A DNA stretch of 64,000 bases from Edwardsiella anguillarum ET080813 (GTDB lineage: Bacteria; Pseudomonadota; Gammaproteobacteria; Enterobacterales; Enterobacteriaceae), in contig NZ_CP006664.1 in the NCBI RefSeq assembly GCF_000264765.2, positions 2,170,001 through 2,234,000 of the forward strand, read 5' to 3'. The position numbers and the translations under genes were made by a program. Under the pieces are notes generated by a model, which made no database searches, had not been told where the DNA came from, and worked only from the letters and a program-made list of their open reading frames with translations. Shown in pieces: positions 39,757 through 50,693 of the stretch; the stretch's first letter is position 1; each line of letters begins with the position of its first letter.

Positions 39757-39778
39757 GGATCCGCCCGCGGGCGGATCC
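39757..39778. terminator. Perfect 22-bp palindrome between exuT and exuR
   Basis: An uninterrupted palindrome centred on CGCG with arms GGATCCGCCC. On the minus strand it is followed by TTCTCC. Likely exuT terminator, though the T tract is poor. Confidence 0.5.
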
Positions 39779-39793
39779 TGTGATATCGATAGG

Positions 39794-41089
39794 TTAGGCG
39801 TTTGAGTTAGCCGGACGGGGGATCGGCTGCAGATCGTTGGCGGTACGGTTTTGCAGTACGGTCCAGATGATCAGGGCGCCCAGCAGATCAAAGACGGCCA
39901 GGGCAGCGAACAGCGGGCTGAAGCCCAGGGTATCGGCCAACGCACCGACCACCAGGGCAAACAGGGTACTGGCGGTCCAGGCCGCCATGCCGGTCAGGCC
40001 GTTGGCCGTGGCGACCTCATTGCGGCCAAAGACATCGGAGGAGAGCGTGATCAGCGAGCCGGAGAGCGCCTGATGGGCAAATCCTCCGACACACAGAAGG
40101 GCGATCGCGATATACGGGCTGCTGAATAGACCGATCATGCCGGGGCCAATCATCAGTACGGCACCCATGGTGACGACCAGCTTACGGGAGACGATCAGGT
40201 TGACGTTGAAATACTTCTGAAACAGCGGCGGTAGGTAGCCGCCGATGACGCAGCCCAGATCGGCGAACAGCATCGGCATCCAGGCGAACATGGCGATCTC
40301 TTTCAGATTGAAACCGTAGGCCTTAAACATAAATAGCGGGATCCAGGCGTTAAAGGTGCCCCAGGCCGGCTCTGCCAGGAAGCGGGGCAGGGCGATGCCC
40401 CAAAACTGGCGGTTGCGCAGAATCTGCCAGGCTGACATGCGGGTGGCGTTATCGCCCTTATGCTGAGCCTCTTGGCCGCTCAGAATGTACTGGCGCTCTT
40501 GGTCGCTCAGGCGCTTTTGATCCTTGGGCTGCTTGTAGAAGATAAGCCAGCCGATCGCCCACAGCAGGCTCAGGCTACCGGTAATGATAAAGGCCATTTC
40601 CCAGCTGTGGATCATGATGGCCCAGACCACCAGCGGTGGTGCAATCATACCGCCGATAGAGGAGCCGACGTTGAAATAACCGACGGCTATCGAGCGCTCT
40701 TTGGCCGGGAACCACTCTGACGAGGCTTTCAGACCCGCCGGGATCATGGCGGCCTCGGCCATCCCTACCGCGCCGCGGGCGATGGCCAGCCCACCCCAGC
40801 TGTTGGCCAGCGCCGTTCCCATGCAGAACAGCGCCCAGAGTACAGCAAAGACCGCATAGCCGACTTTGGTACCCAATAGATCCAGCACATACCCGGCCAC
40901 GGGTTGCATGATGGTATAGCAGGCAGAATAGGTCGCGATGATATAGGAGTACTGTTGGGTTGTGATATGCAGGGTGTCTTCCAGCGCGGGCGCGGCCACG
41001 GCAATGGCGTTGCGCGTCAGATAGCCTAGCACCGTACCAATGGTGACTAAGCCGATCATGTACCAGCGTAATCCTTTAATTTTACGCAT
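39794..41089 (-). CDS. exuT: Hexuronate transporter ExuT
   Basis: MFS anion:cation symporter family proton symporter for galacturonate and glucuronate. 431 aa with 12 predicted helices; N-terminal block IKGLRWYMIGLVTIGTVLGY and loop motif GRNEVATANGLTG match E. coli ExuT. Divergent from uxaCBA across a 513-bp control region. It supplies substrate for UxaC. Confidence 0.95.
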   Translation of the reverse strand: MRKIKGLRWYMIGLVTIGTVLGYLTRNAIAVAAPALEDTLHITTQQYSYIIATYSACYTIMQPVAGYVLDLLGTKVGYAVFAVLWALFCMGTALANSWGGLAIARGAVGMAEAAMIPAGLKASSEWFPAKERSIAVGYFNVGSSIGGMIAPPLVVWAIMIHSWEMAFIITGSLSLLWAIGWLIFYKQPKDQKRLSDQERQYILSGQEAQHKGDNATRMSAWQILRNRQFWGIALPRFLAEPAWGTFNAWIPLFMFKAYGFNLKEIAMFAWMPMLFADLGCVIGGYLPPLFQKYFNVNLIVSRKLVVTMGAVLMIGPGMIGLFSSPYIAIALLCVGGFAHQALSGSLITLSSDVFGRNEVATANGLTGMAAWTASTLFALVVGALADTLGFSPLFAALAVFDLLGALIIWTVLQNRTANDLQPIPRPANSNA

Positions 41090-41602
41090 TTAAACTCTCT
41101 CCCCGTTTAATGTATTACCGATAGTGCACGCATGACGGATACGGGGCGGCCGAGACCCATATCCGCATCGGCGGTGCGATCGTTCACTTTCCTGCTGGAA
41201 AGACATGGTTGGCGTATACCGAGCGCTCCCGTGGCCCTGACAGTGGCCGGGGGGCGTGCGGAGATCTCCTCGACGGTATGCCGGTGGATGATTGGCCAAA
41301 CCACAATGGGCTAAATTGGTTGACCTACAGCCGAGTTAGTGCGACGGCTAAGATAACTTGTCATACAGATTCAAAGGTTGAGAGCTATCACAAAAACCAT
41401 AATTGGATTGCTGAATAATAATTGGGAGGAACAACGGTAGTGAAAGTGAGCTGGATGGCGCTTTTAGCACCGTGATGTGACGTTTTTTGTCATGCAGTCC
41501 GCAATCCTGGATAAAGTTCTGGACTAACTTTAAAATTGGTGTGATAACTTCCGCTAGCGCACCCCGTGCGAGTGCATCAACCGCATCTGAGGAACCCCGA
41601 TT
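41090..41602. promoter_or_regulatory. Divergent exuT/uxaC control region
   Basis: 513 bp without a gene. AAATTGGTTGACCTA (41313-41327) and AAAATTGGTGTGATAAC (41532-41548) each carry AAATTGGT, the half-site of ExuR/UxuR operators as I recall it. GTTGAGAGCTATCACA (41377-41392) resembles a CRP site, with an intact TCACA half. This fits ExuR repression plus catabolite control of both sides; none of the sites is proven. Confidence 0.5.
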
Positions 41603-43012
41603 ATGTCTCCATTTTTGACCGAAGATTTTTTGCTTGATACCGAATTTTCCCGCCGTTTGTACCACGATTACGCGGCAGAACAGCCTATTTTCGATTATCA
41701 CTGCCACCTTCCGCCGGAGCAGATCGCCGAAAACCATCGTTTCAAAAACCTGTATGACATCTGGCTGAAGGGGGACCACTACAAGTGGCGCGCGATGCGT
41801 ACCAACGGGGTCGCGGAGCGTTTTTGCACCGGCGAGGCCAGCGATCGCGAGAAGTTTCAGGCTTGGGCCGAGACGGTGCCGCATACCATCGGTAATCCGC
41901 TATACCACTGGACCCATCTGGAGCTGCGCCGCCCCTTCGGCATCACCGATACGCTGCTGTCTGCCGCGACGGCCGAGGATATTTGGGCCCGCTGCAACCG
42001 AATGCTGGCGGAGGATAGCTTTACGGCGCGCGGCATTATGGGCCAGATGAATGTGAAGATGGTGGGCACCACCGACGATCCGATCGACGATCTGCGTCAT
42101 CACCGGACGATCGCCGCCGACAGTAGCTTTACCACTAAAGTGCTGCCGAGCTGGCGCCCGGATAAAGCGTTTAACATCGATGCCGCGCTGTTCTCTGACT
42201 ATATTGCGCAGCTGGGCGCCGTGGCCGACGTCGATATCACCCGCTTTGCCGATCTGTGTCAGGCGTTGAAGGTGCGCATGGATTACTTTGCCGCCCACGG
42301 TTGTAAGGTCTCTGACCACGCGCTGGATGTGGTGGTCTACGGCGAGGCGGATGATGCGACCCTGGATGGGATCCTGGCCCGCCGCCTGTGCGGTGGTACG
42401 CCGAGCGAGACCGAGGTTGCACAGTTCAAGACGGCTGTGCTGCTGTTCTTGGGCGGCGAATATCAGAAGCGCGGCTGGGTGCAGCAGTACCATATCGGCG
42501 CGCTGCGCAACAACAATACGCCGATGTTTGAGCGTCTGGGGCCGGATATCGGCTTTGATTCGATTAACGATGCGCCGGTCGCGCAGCCGCTGTCGCGCCT
42601 GCTGGATGCCCAGAGCCGTAACGGCGGACTGGCAAAAACGATTCTGTACTGTCTGAACCCGCGCGATAACGAAGTGCTGGGAACCATGATCGGCAATTTC
42701 CAGGGCGAGGGGATGCCTGGCAAGATGCAGTTTGGCTCGGGCTGGTGGTTTAACGATCAGAAGGACGGTATGCAGCGCCAGATGACGCAGTTGGCGCAGC
42801 TGGGGCTGCTGAGCCGCTTTGTGGGAATGCTTACCGATAGCCGCAGCTTCCTCTCCTATACCCGCCATGAGTATTTCCGCCGCATCCTGTGCCAGATGAT
42901 CGGCCGCTGGGTCGCGCAGGGTGAGGCGCCAGCCGATATCGCCCTGTTGGGTAGCATGGTGAAAAACATCTGCTTCGACAATGCGAAAAACTACTTTGCC
43001 ATTGAGCTGTAA
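41603..43012 (+). CDS. uxaC: Uronate isomerase UxaC
   Basis: Isomerises D-glucuronate to fructuronate and D-galacturonate to tagaturonate. 469 aa, amidohydrolase superfamily, with metal ligands in FDYHCHLPP near residues 30-38. Strong GAGGA ribosome binding site before ATG 41603. First gene of uxaCBA; uxaB starts 106 bp on. Confidence 0.96.
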   Translation: MSPFLTEDFLLDTEFSRRLYHDYAAEQPIFDYHCHLPPEQIAENHRFKNLYDIWLKGDHYKWRAMRTNGVAERFCTGEASDREKFQAWAETVPHTIGNPLYHWTHLELRRPFGITDTLLSAATAEDIWARCNRMLAEDSFTARGIMGQMNVKMVGTTDDPIDDLRHHRTIAADSSFTTKVLPSWRPDKAFNIDAALFSDYIAQLGAVADVDITRFADLCQALKVRMDYFAAHGCKVSDHALDVVVYGEADDATLDGILARRLCGGTPSETEVAQFKTAVLLFLGGEYQKRGWVQQYHIGALRNNNTPMFERLGPDIGFDSINDAPVAQPLSRLLDAQSRNGGLAKTILYCLNPRDNEVLGTMIGNFQGEGMPGKMQFGSGWWFNDQKDGMQRQMTQLAQLGLLSRFVGMLTDSRSFLSYTRHEYFRRILCQMIGRWVAQGEAPADIALLGSMVKNICFDNAKNYFAIEL

Positions 43013-43118
43013 TCGCTGACCTACGGCAGCCGGCGTTCGCCGCCCGCTGCCGCTGAATCCAAATTTGACTGTTACGGGCCGCCGCAGGGCGGAGGGCCCG
43101 CTATTGAGGTGGCTCCTG

Positions 43119-44597
43119 ATGCAAACCCTAAACCGTCGTGACTTTCCTGGCCGCCAGCACCCGGATAAAGTGATCCAGTTTGGCGAGGGCAACTTCCTGC
43201 GCGCCTTCGTCGACTGGCAGCTGGATCTGTTAAATGAACATACCGATCTGGATGCGGGGATCGTGGTGGTCCGCCCGATCGACGGTGATTTCCCGCCGTC
43301 GCTGAACCGTCAGGACGGCCTGTATACCACCATCGTGCGCGGCTTGAATGGACGGGGCGAGGCGGTATCGGTCAGCCGGGTGATCCGCAGCGTTAACCGA
43401 GAATTGAACGTCTATCGCGAGTTTGATGCATTTCTGGCGCTGGCACGCGATCCGAATATTCGCTTTGTCTTCTCCAATACCACGGAGGCGGGCATCAGCT
43501 ATGCGCCGCAGGATCGCCTGGGCGATACGCCGCCTTCCAGCTTCCCGGCCAAGCTGACGCGTCTGCTGTATGAGCGCTTTTGCCACTTCGACGGCGCCGC
43601 GGATAGAGGCTGGGTGCTGCTGCCCTGTGAACTGATCGATTATAACGGTGGGGCCTTACACGAGCTGGTGCTGCGCTACGCCGAGCAGTGGGATCTGCCG
43701 CCGGCGTTCACCGTCTGGTTGAACGAGCACAATACGTTTTGCTCAACCCTGGTTGACCGCATTGTCACCGGATATCCGCGCGATGAGGCCTCGTCACTGT
43801 GCGATGAACTCGGCTACCAGGATAGCTTCCTGGATACCGCAGAATACTTCTATCTGTTTGTTATTCAGGGGCCGCAGTGGCTGGCGCAGGCGCTGTGCCT
43901 GGATGCCTATGCCGCCGCGCAGGGGCCGTTGAATATCCGTATCGTAGAGGATATTCGTCCTTATAAAGAGCGTAAGGTGGCGATTTTGAACGGTGCGCAT
44001 ACGGCGCTGGTTCCGGTGGCCTACCTGGCCGGCCTGGATACCGTGGGTCAGAGCATGGACGATGCCCTGGTGGCCGCGTTTGTGACGCAGACGATCGCTC
44101 AGGAGATCGTCCCGCAGCTGGATCTGCCCGCCGAGGAGCTGAACGCCTTTTCCGCGGCGGTGATTGCACGCTTTCGTAATCCCTATATTCAGCACCAGCT
44201 GCTGTCGATAGCGCTGAATGGGATGACCAAATTCCGAACCCGGATCCTGCCGCAGCTGCTCTCTTACCGCGCCTGCCGGAATGCGGTGCCGGTACGCCTG
44301 AGCTTTGCGCTGGCGGCGCTGATCGCCTTTTACCGCGGCGAGCGCGACGGCTTGCGCTATCCGCTGCAGGATGATGCCCATTGGCTGGATTTTTACGCCG
44401 CCGGCTGGCAGGCGGTGCGCGCAGGGGAGCAGACGCTGGAGCAGCTGGTCAGCGCGGTGTTGGCGCAGTCGGCGCACTGGGGCGAGGATCTCAACCGTAT
44501 CCCCGGGCTGACGCAGCAGGTGAGTGGCGCGCTGCTGGCGATTGAACAGCAGGGAATGCGCGCCGCGCTGAGCGCGCTGCTGGCATCATCTTGTTAA
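43119..44597 (+). CDS. uxaB: Altronate oxidoreductase (tagaturonate reductase) UxaB
   Basis: NADH-dependent reduction of tagaturonate to altronate; polyol-specific long-chain dehydrogenase family. 492 aa from ATG 43119 with GAGGTGG upstream; the upstream 18-codon extension lacks homology. Cofactor block [17 protein letters not shown] near 22-38 and catalytic [10 protein letters not shown] are present. In E. coli uxaB is far from uxaCA; here it lies between them, 18 bp before uxaA. Confidence 0.95.
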   Translation: MQTLNRRDFPGRQHPDKVIQFGEGNFLRAFVDWQLDLLNEHTDLDAGIVVVRPIDGDFPPSLNRQDGLYTTIVRGLNGRGEAVSVSRVIRSVNRELNVYREFDAFLALARDPNIRFVFSNTTEAGISYAPQDRLGDTPPSSFPAKLTRLLYERFCHFDGAADRGWVLLPCELIDYNGGALHELVLRYAEQWDLPPAFTVWLNEHNTFCSTLVDRIVTGYPRDEASSLCDELGYQDSFLDTAEYFYLFVIQGPQWLAQALCLDAYAAAQGPLNIRIVEDIRPYKERKVAILNGAHTALVPVAYLAGLDTVGQSMDDALVAAFVTQTIAQEIVPQLDLPAEELNAFSAAVIARFRNPYIQHQLLSIALNGMTKFRTRILPQLLSYRACRNAVPVRLSFALAALIAFYRGERDGLRYPLQDDAHWLDFYAAGWQAVRAGEQTLEQLVSAVLAQSAHWGEDLNRIPGLTQQVSGALLAIEQQGMRAALSALLASSC

Positions 44598-44615
44598 CGG
44601 AGCGGACCGAGTCAT

Positions 44616-46106
44616 ATGCAAAGCATCATTAAGATTCACCCTCAGGATAACGTGGCGGTCGCCCTGCGCGATCTCGCGTCCGGAGAGACGATAGCGCTGG
44701 ACGACGGGGCGCTGACGCTGCGCGACGCGGTGCCGCGCGGGCACAAGGTCGCGCTGTGCCGCCTGGCGCCGCAGGCGATGGTGATTAAGTATGGTCTGCC
44801 GATCGGCCATGCGCTTACGGCCATCGCCGCCGGCGATCACGTGCATGCCCATAACCTGCGTACCAACCTCAGCGATCTGGACAGTTACCAGTATCAGCCG
44901 GACTTCGCCGCGCCGACGGTGCAGCCGGCGGATCGCGCGATATCCCTGTATCGGCGCGCCAGCGGCGAGGTGGCCATCCGCAATGAGCTGTGGATCCTGC
45001 CGACCGTCGGCTGCGTCAATGGCATGGCTCGCCAGATGCTGCAGCGCTTTCTGCGCGAAAGTGACGGGGCGCCGGAGATCGATGGCGTCCATCTGTTTAC
45101 CCATCCGTTCGGTTGTTCACAGCTGGGCGATGATCACCAGAATACCCGCACCCTGCTGCAGAATATGGTGCGCCACCCGAACGCCGGCGGCGTTCTGGTG
45201 GTCGGGCTCGGCTGTGAGAATAACCAGATCGCGGCGTTTCGTGAGACGCTGGGCGACTATGATCCGGCGCGGGTGCGTTTTCTGGTATGCCAGCAGCAGG
45301 ATGATGAGGTTGATGCCGGGACTGAGGCGCTGCATGAGCTGTATGGCGTCATGCGCGGCGATCGGCGGGAGCCGGGTCGCCTCAGCGAGCTGAGGTTCGG
45401 TCTGGAGTGCGGCGGCTCGGACGGCTTCTCCGGCATCAGCGCCAATCCGTTGCTGGGGCGCTTTTCCGACTATGTGATAGCCCACGGCGGTACCAGCGTA
45501 CTGACCGAGGTCCCGGAGATGTTCGGCGCGGAGCGGATCTTGATGAGTCGCTGCCGCGATGGGGAAACCTTTGAAAAGACGGTAGCGATGGTCAACGATT
45601 TCAAACGCTACTTCATCGACCATCAGCAGCCGATCTATGAGAATCCCTCGCCGGGCAACAAGGCCGGCGGCATCACGACCCTGGAGGAGAAATCCCTCGG
45701 CTGTACGCAAAAGGCTGGGCAGAGCCAGGTGATGGATGTACTGCGCTACGGTGAGCGCCTGCGTATGCCGGGGCTGAACCTGCTCAGCGCGCCGGGAAAC
45801 GATGCGGTCGCCACCAGTGCGTTGGCCGCTGCCGGGTGTCATATGGTGCTGTTTAGTACCGGCCGCGGTACGCCCTACGGCGGCTTTGTGCCGACGGTGA
45901 AGCTGGCGACCAATACGCCGCTGGCGGCGAAGAAACCGCACTGGATAGATTTTGACGCCGGTCAGCTGCTGCAGGGCAAGCCGATGGAGCTGCTGCTGAG
46001 CGAGTTTATCGATCTGATTGTGGCGATCGCCGACGGCAGACAGACCTGTAACGAGAAGAATGACTTTCGTGAGCTGGCCATCTTTAAAAGCGGCGTAACG
46101 CTGTAA
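44616..46106 (+). CDS. uxaA: Altronate dehydratase UxaA
   Basis: Fe(II)-dependent dehydration of altronate to 2-keto-3-deoxygluconate. 496 aa: N-terminal SAF domain (about 1-95), then the catalytic region with CGSQLGDDH-type motif FGCSQLGDDHQN, GLGCENNQ, GLECGGSDGFSG and KSLGCTQKAG, whose cysteines and histidines are conserved. Last gene of uxaCBA. No KDG kinase or aldolase is in the window, so the pathway must be finished elsewhere. Confidence 0.96.
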   Translation: MQSIIKIHPQDNVAVALRDLASGETIALDDGALTLRDAVPRGHKVALCRLAPQAMVIKYGLPIGHALTAIAAGDHVHAHNLRTNLSDLDSYQYQPDFAAPTVQPADRAISLYRRASGEVAIRNELWILPTVGCVNGMARQMLQRFLRESDGAPEIDGVHLFTHPFGCSQLGDDHQNTRTLLQNMVRHPNAGGVLVVGLGCENNQIAAFRETLGDYDPARVRFLVCQQQDDEVDAGTEALHELYGVMRGDRREPGRLSELRFGLECGGSDGFSGISANPLLGRFSDYVIAHGGTSVLTEVPEMFGAERILMSRCRDGETFEKTVAMVNDFKRYFIDHQQPIYENPSPGNKAGGITTLEEKSLGCTQKAGQSQVMDVLRYGERLRMPGLNLLSAPGNDAVATSALAAAGCHMVLFSTGRGTPYGGFVPTVKLATNTPLAAKKPHWIDFDAGQLLQGKPMELLLSEFIDLIVAIADGRQTCNEKNDFRELAIFKSGVTL

Positions 46107-46167
46107 CCGCCGTCGGATCGCGGGAGGCGCTGCGGGGCGGGCTCCCGCCCCTTAAGGGATTAACGCT

Positions 46168-46689
46168 ATGAACGGTGAGCTTCTGTTTGCCCAGGGGGTA
46201 GGCGTCGTCGCCTTTCTGGTCGGGATTACGACGTTCTTCAACCGCGATGAGCGTCGTTTCCGTCTGCAGCTGGCGCTGTACAGCGCGATCATCGGTGCCC
46301 ATTTTTTTCTGATGGGCGCCAGCGCCGCCGGGATGAGCGCCGAGCTGAACGCGATCCGTTCGGTGGTGGCGACGCGCACACGCAATGTCTGGATTATGGC
46401 GCTATTTATTGCGCTGACCCTCGGGCTGGGCGGCTGGGAGCTGAAGCACCCGGTTGAAGTTCTGCCTATCGTGGGGACGATTGCTAGCACCTGGGCGCTG
46501 TTCCGCTGCCGCGGCCTGACCACCCGCTGTGTCATGTGGTGCTCCACCGCCTGCTGGGTGATCCACAATCTGTGGCTGGGCTCGCTGGGGGGCTCGCTGA
46601 TCGAGGGCAGTTTCCTGCTGATCAATGGCTACAACATCGTCCGCTTTTACCGCATGCAGCGGCGCGGCATCGATCCCTTCCGCTCGTAG
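46168..46689 (+). CDS. ygjV: Inner-membrane protein YgjV
   Basis: Membrane protein of the YgjV family, function unknown. 173 aa with about six short helices. Conserved segments: AQGVGVVAFLVGITTFFNRDERRFRLQ, VLPIVGTIASTWALFRCRG and EGSFLLINGYNIVRFYRMQ. Follows uxaA by 61 bp and is convergent with sstT, whose terminator lies between. In E. coli it also sits near uxaCA and sstT. Confidence 0.9.
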   Translation: MNGELLFAQGVGVVAFLVGITTFFNRDERRFRLQLALYSAIIGAHFFLMGASAAGMSAELNAIRSVVATRTRNVWIMALFIALTLGLGGWELKHPVEVLPIVGTIASTWALFRCRGLTTRCVMWCSTACWVIHNLWLGSLGGSLIEGSFLLINGYNIVRFYRMQRRGIDPFRS

Positions 46690-46759
46690 CCGTCAGTGAA
46701 ACGTCTTCGGGCTAAACTCGAGATCCCACGGGCTTGCCGCGGCTTTCAGGCGGTGAAGA

Positions 46760-46781
46760 AACGGGCGCCGCGGCGCCCGTT
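46760..46781. terminator. Perfect 22-bp palindrome between ygjV and sstT
   Basis: An uninterrupted palindrome with arms AACGGGCGCC, between convergent genes. Without a T run its strength as a terminator is uncertain. Confidence 0.5.
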
Positions 46782-46802
46782 ATGCTATGCCATGGGGTGA
46801 GG

Positions 46803-48044
46803 TTATCCCAGCTCTGCGGCGCTATCGCCGGTGCTCTCCTCTGCCGCCATGCAGGCGGCCGCGGTGAACAGGACGTCCGTCGAGGAGTTGAGCGCGGTTT
46901 CGCAGGAGTCCTGCAGTACGCCGATAATAAAGCCGACCGCGACGACCTGCATGGCGATATCGCTACTGATGCCAAACAGGCTGCAGGCCAGCGGGATCAG
47001 CAGCAGGGAGCCGCCGGCAACCCCGGAGGCGCCGCAGGCGCAGACCGCCGCCACCAGGCTGAGCAGCAGCGCCGTCGGCAGATCGACGCTGATCTCCAGC
47101 GTATGCGCCGCCGCCAGCGTCAGGACGGTGATGGTGATGGCCGCGCCGGCCATATTGATGGTGGCGCCCAACGGAATGGAGACCGCATAGGTATCCTCAT
47201 TGAGCCTCAGCTTCTTGCACAGCTCCATGTTGACCGGGATGTTGGCGGCCGAGCTACGGGTAAAGAACGCCGTCAGACCGCTTTCACGCAGGCAGGTGAA
47301 GACCAGCGGATAGGGATTCCGTCGGATTTTCCAAAACACGATGAGGGGGTTGAGGACCAGGGCGACCAGCAGCATGGCGCCGATCAGCACCATCAGCAGG
47401 TGGGCGTAGCCCCACAGGGCGTCAAACCCGGTTTCAGCCAGCGTCGAGGAGACCAGTCCGAAGATACCCAGCGGGGCAAAGCGGATCACCACGCGAACGA
47501 TAAAGGTGACGCCGTAGGAGAGGTCGCCCACCACGCGTTTGGTGGTGTCTGAGGCATGGCGTAGGGCGACGCCCAGACCGATGGCCCAGGCCAGGATACC
47601 GATGAAGTTGCCGTTGGCCAGGGCGCGGAATGGGTTATCCACGACGTTCATCAGCAGGGACTGCAGCACCTCGACGATCCCGCCCGGCGGGGTGATATCG
47701 TTGGTGTGGCTGACGAGCGCCAGCTGCGACGGGAAGGCGAAGCTGACCACCACGGCTACCAGTGCGGCGGCGAATGTGCCAAGCAAATACAGCAGCACGA
47801 TAGGCCGCATGTTGGTTTTCTGTCCCTGACGGTGGTTGGCGATGGAGGCCGCCACCAGAATGAAGACCAGCACCGGCGCGACGGCTTTCAGGGCGCTGAC
47901 GAACAGCGTACCCAGCAGCCCGGCGGCGATGGCGCCGGATTGGGAGAACGAAGCCAGCGCGATCCCCAGTACCAGCCCTACCAGGATCTGTCCGACCAGG
48001 CTACCGCGCGTAATGAAACGCACGAATCCAGATTGTCTTTCCAT
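46803..48044 (-). CDS. sstT: Sodium/serine-threonine symporter SstT
   Basis: Inner-membrane Na+:serine/threonine symporter of the DAACS family. 413 aa with eight helices and two re-entrant hairpins. The serine-rich hairpin [15 protein letters not shown] and the sodium motif [11 protein letters not shown] are intact. In E. coli it is repressed by the sRNA GcvB. Convergent with ygjV. Confidence 0.95.
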   Translation of the reverse strand: MERQSGFVRFITRGSLVGQILVGLVLGIALASFSQSGAIAAGLLGTLFVSALKAVAPVLVFILVAASIANHRQGQKTNMRPIVLLYLLGTFAAALVAVVVSFAFPSQLALVSHTNDITPPGGIVEVLQSLLMNVVDNPFRALANGNFIGILAWAIGLGVALRHASDTTKRVVGDLSYGVTFIVRVVIRFAPLGIFGLVSSTLAETGFDALWGYAHLLMVLIGAMLLVALVLNPLIVFWKIRRNPYPLVFTCLRESGLTAFFTRSSAANIPVNMELCKKLRLNEDTYAVSIPLGATINMAGAAITITVLTLAAAHTLEISVDLPTALLLSLVAAVCACGASGVAGGSLLLIPLACSLFGISSDIAMQVVAVGFIIGVLQDSCETALNSSTDVLFTAAACMAAEESTGDSAAELG

Positions 48045-48395
48045 AATCGATTACCCACTTGTTATATTTTTGGATTGCATGTCACGGATGCAATCTGTAA
48101 CTAAATGTGTTTGCCACCCCAGTATAGGGAAATCGACCCAATAGGGAACGCTGAATTTATAAAATTCTGTCGCCGCACCGTAAATTTAACTCAAATTCTA
48201 CTTTTTATTATATTTATTAACTATGGCGGCGAAATGCAGGGAAAAAAGCCAACCTTGCTCACATGGCAATTAGTGACATTAGAATAATTCACTAAAAAAT
48301 TACCTATATATAAGAATTATTCTATAGGGGTTGGCGGGGTTTCTGACGTTTTGTCAGGGATAGCTCCCCGGTATTAGCATACCGGGGAAGATGAG
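48045..48395. other. Spacer between sstT and alx
   Basis: 351 bp. 48150-48330 is AT-rich and would hold the sstT promoter and leader. A hairpin CCCCGGTA / TACCGGGG (48366-48387) next to the alx stop is probably the alx terminator. A 60-codon plus-strand frame at 48105 has no coding character. Confidence 0.5.
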
Positions 48396-49364
48396 TTATC
48401 GGGGGGAGTGCGCTGCGCGGCGATGGTTGACCCAGGCGTTAATCAGCAGGGTCAGCGCCAGGATTCCGGCGACGATACCCAGGGAGAAGGCGATGGGAAT
48501 ATGGTAGAAATCGACGATCAGCATCTTGATGCCGATGAAGGTCAGAATGGCCGCTAGCCCGTACTTTAACAGCGTAAAGCGCTCGGCCACGCCGGCCAGC
48601 AGGAAGTACATGGCACGCAGTCCCAGAATGGCGAACAGGTTGGAAGTCAATACCAGGAACGGATCGGTGGTCACGGCAAAGATCGCCGGAATGCTGTCGA
48701 CGGCAAAGATCACGTCGCTCAGCTCGACCAGGATCAGCACCAGCAGCAGTGGGGTGGCGAACAGCGTACCGCTGCGGCGAGTAAAGAAGTGCTCGCTTTC
48801 AATGCTGTCGGTCATCCGCAGGTGGCGGCGCAGCCAGCGCACCAGCGGGCGGTCGCCGAGATCGCCTTCGTCATCGTGGGCCATGGCCATCTTAACGCCA
48901 GTAAATAGCAGGAAAGCGCCGAACAGGTAGAGGATCCACTGGAACTGGGTCACCAGCCAGCTACCGGCGAAGATCATTACGGTACGCAGGATGATTGCCC
49001 CCAGTACACCGTAGACCAGCACCCGGCGCTGCATGCTGGCCGGAACGGAGAAATAGCTGAACAGCATTAGCCAGACAAAGACGTTATCGACCGCCAGCGC
49101 CTTTTCGATCAAATAGCCGGTGAGGAATGCCAGCGCCTGCTGATCGGCGGCCGCGCGACCTAGGGTTTCACTCAGATAGAGCCAAAGACCGGCGTTGAAC
49201 AGCAGCGCCAGGCTGACCCAGACCAGCGACCAGACGGCGGCCTGACGCATGGTCATCGCCTGGGCACCGCGCCGCCCCTGCAGCAGTAGATCGATAGCCA
49301 GCATAATCAGGATAATCAGGGCGAAGCTCCCCCATAGCCAGGGGGTGCCAACAGAGTTGAGCAT
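48396..49364 (-). CDS. alx: TerC-family manganese exporter Alx (YgjT)
   Basis: Inner-membrane TerC-family protein; in E. coli induced at alkaline pH and by manganese and linked to Mn2+ export. 322 aa with about nine helices. The family motifs [12 protein letters not shown] and [14 protein letters not shown], whose acidic residues are proposed metal ligands, are intact. AGGAG precedes ATG 49364. Preceded by a yybP-ykoY riboswitch, which supports the assignment. Confidence 0.95.
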   Translation of the reverse strand: MLNSVGTPWLWGSFALIILIMLAIDLLLQGRRGAQAMTMRQAAVWSLVWVSLALLFNAGLWLYLSETLGRAAADQQALAFLTGYLIEKALAVDNVFVWLMLFSYFSVPASMQRRVLVYGVLGAIILRTVMIFAGSWLVTQFQWILYLFGAFLLFTGVKMAMAHDDEGDLGDRPLVRWLRRHLRMTDSIESEHFFTRRSGTLFATPLLLVLILVELSDVIFAVDSIPAIFAVTTDPFLVLTSNLFAILGLRAMYFLLAGVAERFTLLKYGLAAILTFIGIKMLIVDFYHIPIAFSLGIVAGILALTLLINAWVNHRRAAHSPR

Positions 49365-49439
49365 GGAAGTCTCCTGTAAGGTTAATCAATAACGGGTGTC
49401 GGAGGGCGTACACCGTGCGTGCATTTATTAACCACGCGT

Positions 49440-49575
49440 TGCCTGTACCTCGCCTTCCGGCAAGGTCTCACTTACAACGCATCCACGGGCGGGAGCCCGC
49501 GGGGTTGCCCGGTAACCGGGTGCTGCGCACCGTAATGACGATTAACCGGCAAATAAGAAGTTACTCCCCTTTGCT
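49440..49575 (-). ncRNA. yybP-ykoY (manganese/pH) riboswitch in the alx leader (PRE/SraF)
   Basis: On the minus strand the leader begins GCAAAGGGGAGTAAC (49574-49560), the conserved 5' core of this class. The 3' region has GAGACCTTGCCGGAAGGCGA (from about 49468), a conserved arm, with several GC hairpins between. E. coli alx has the same element (SraF). The distal part up to the alx start would hold the expression platform. The 3' boundary is approximate. Confidence 0.8.
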
Positions 49576-49581
49576 GCGCAG

Positions 49582-49610
49582 AAAATAATGCAAAATGTGT
49601 CATTGGTCAA
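49582..49610 (-). promoter_or_regulatory. alx promoter
   Basis: Minus-strand -35 TTGACC (49610-49605) and -10 TATTTT (49587-49582) with a 17-base spacer; transcription would start at the riboswitch 5' end. Confidence 0.65.
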
Positions 49611-49749
49611 TCCCTGTGCGCTGTTCCGGATAGGCATGAACCGCTGTTCTCTCAGATCGAGATGGCATAAGTAATCAGGGGGGCGCCCCATGCATCGCCA
49701 GGCGGAAGCCGCTATAGTGCCTGTTGGATAAGAGAAGGGTGGCAATGTC

Positions 49750-50658
49750 ATGGCAGTTGCAAGAAAAACCAATCCACTGGCGATAGCGGGCCTGATCGCC
49801 CTGACGCTGATCTGGAGTTACAGCTGGATTGCGATGAAACAGGTAACACAGTATATCGGGGCGTTCGACTTTACCGCACTGCGCTGCGTCTGCGGCGCGC
49901 TGCTACTGCTGCTGGTGCTGCGATTGCGCGGGCGTGGTATGCGGCCGACGCCGTTTGGCTATACGCTGGCCATCGCGCTGCTGCAAACCTGCGGTATGGT
50001 CGGACTGGCCCAGTGGGCGCTCATGAGCGGCGGCGCCGGCAAGGTGGCGATCTTGAGCTATACCATGCCGTTTTGGGTGGTGATCATGGCCGCCCTGTTT
50101 CTTGGCGAACGGATGCGGCGCCTGCAGTATGCCGCGATTGCGGTGGCGGCCCTGGGATTGCTGCTGGTGCTGCAGCCGTGGAAGCTGGATCTCTCCTCGC
50201 TGCAAAGTGCGCTGCTGGCGGTGCTCTCCGGCATCAGCTGGGGGGCGAGCGCCATCGTGGCTAAGCGGATGTACGCCCGCTATCCGGGCGTTGATTTGCT
50301 GGGGCTAACGACCTGGCAGATGCTGTATGCCGCCGTGGTGATGAGCGTGGTGGCTTGGCTGGTGCCGCAGCGCAGCGTGGACTGGCAGCCCTATGTGTTC
50401 TGGGCGTTGGCCTACAGCGCGATTCTGGCGACGGCGCTGGCCTGGAGTCTGTGGCTGTTCGTGTTGAAAAATCTGCCGGCCGGGATCGCTAGCCTGAGCA
50501 CCCTGGCGGTACCGGTCTGCGGGGTGCTGTTTTCCTGGTGGCTGCTGGGAGAGAACCCCGGTCCGGTCGAGGGGAGCGGTATTGTGCTGATCGCGCTGGC
50601 GCTGGCGGCGATTAGCATCAAGAGGCAGGGGCCCCAGGCGCAGAGCACCCGTCGATAG
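49750..50658 (+). CDS. EamA/DMT-superfamily transporter
   Basis: Drug/metabolite transporter superfamily protein, probably exporting an amino acid or other small metabolite; the substrate cannot be read from sequence. 302 aa, ten helices in two EamA repeats (about 12-140 and 152-290). Typical first-repeat start [16 protein letters not shown] and repeat-end [20 protein letters not shown]. Transcribed divergently from alx; convergent with ygjR. I cannot name an orthologue. Confidence 0.85.
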   Translation: MAVARKTNPLAIAGLIALTLIWSYSWIAMKQVTQYIGAFDFTALRCVCGALLLLLVLRLRGRGMRPTPFGYTLAIALLQTCGMVGLAQWALMSGGAGKVAILSYTMPFWVVIMAALFLGERMRRLQYAAIAVAALGLLLVLQPWKLDLSSLQSALLAVLSGISWGASAIVAKRMYARYPGVDLLGLTTWQMLYAAVVMSVVAWLVPQRSVDWQPYVFWALAYSAILATALAWSLWLFVLKNLPAGIASLSTLAVPVCGVLFSWWLLGENPGPVEGSGIVLIALALAAISIKRQGPQAQSTRR

Positions 50659-50693
50659 CGCTGGGCCGGCCGCCGTCGGCGGCCGGCGCGGCA

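Noticed and set aside
39757..39778. 22-bp palindrome considered as an insertion-sequence end or resolution site
   Set aside because: No transposase, target duplication or partner copy; a similar palindrome lies between ygjV and sstT, so terminators are the simpler reading.
41348..41884. 178-codon minus-strand frame covering the exuT/uxaC control region
   Set aside because: Overlaps uxaC antisense and the operator region; no domain.
41900..43192. 430-codon frame antisense to uxaC and uxaB
   Set aside because: Spans two real genes and their spacer on the opposite strand; no homology.
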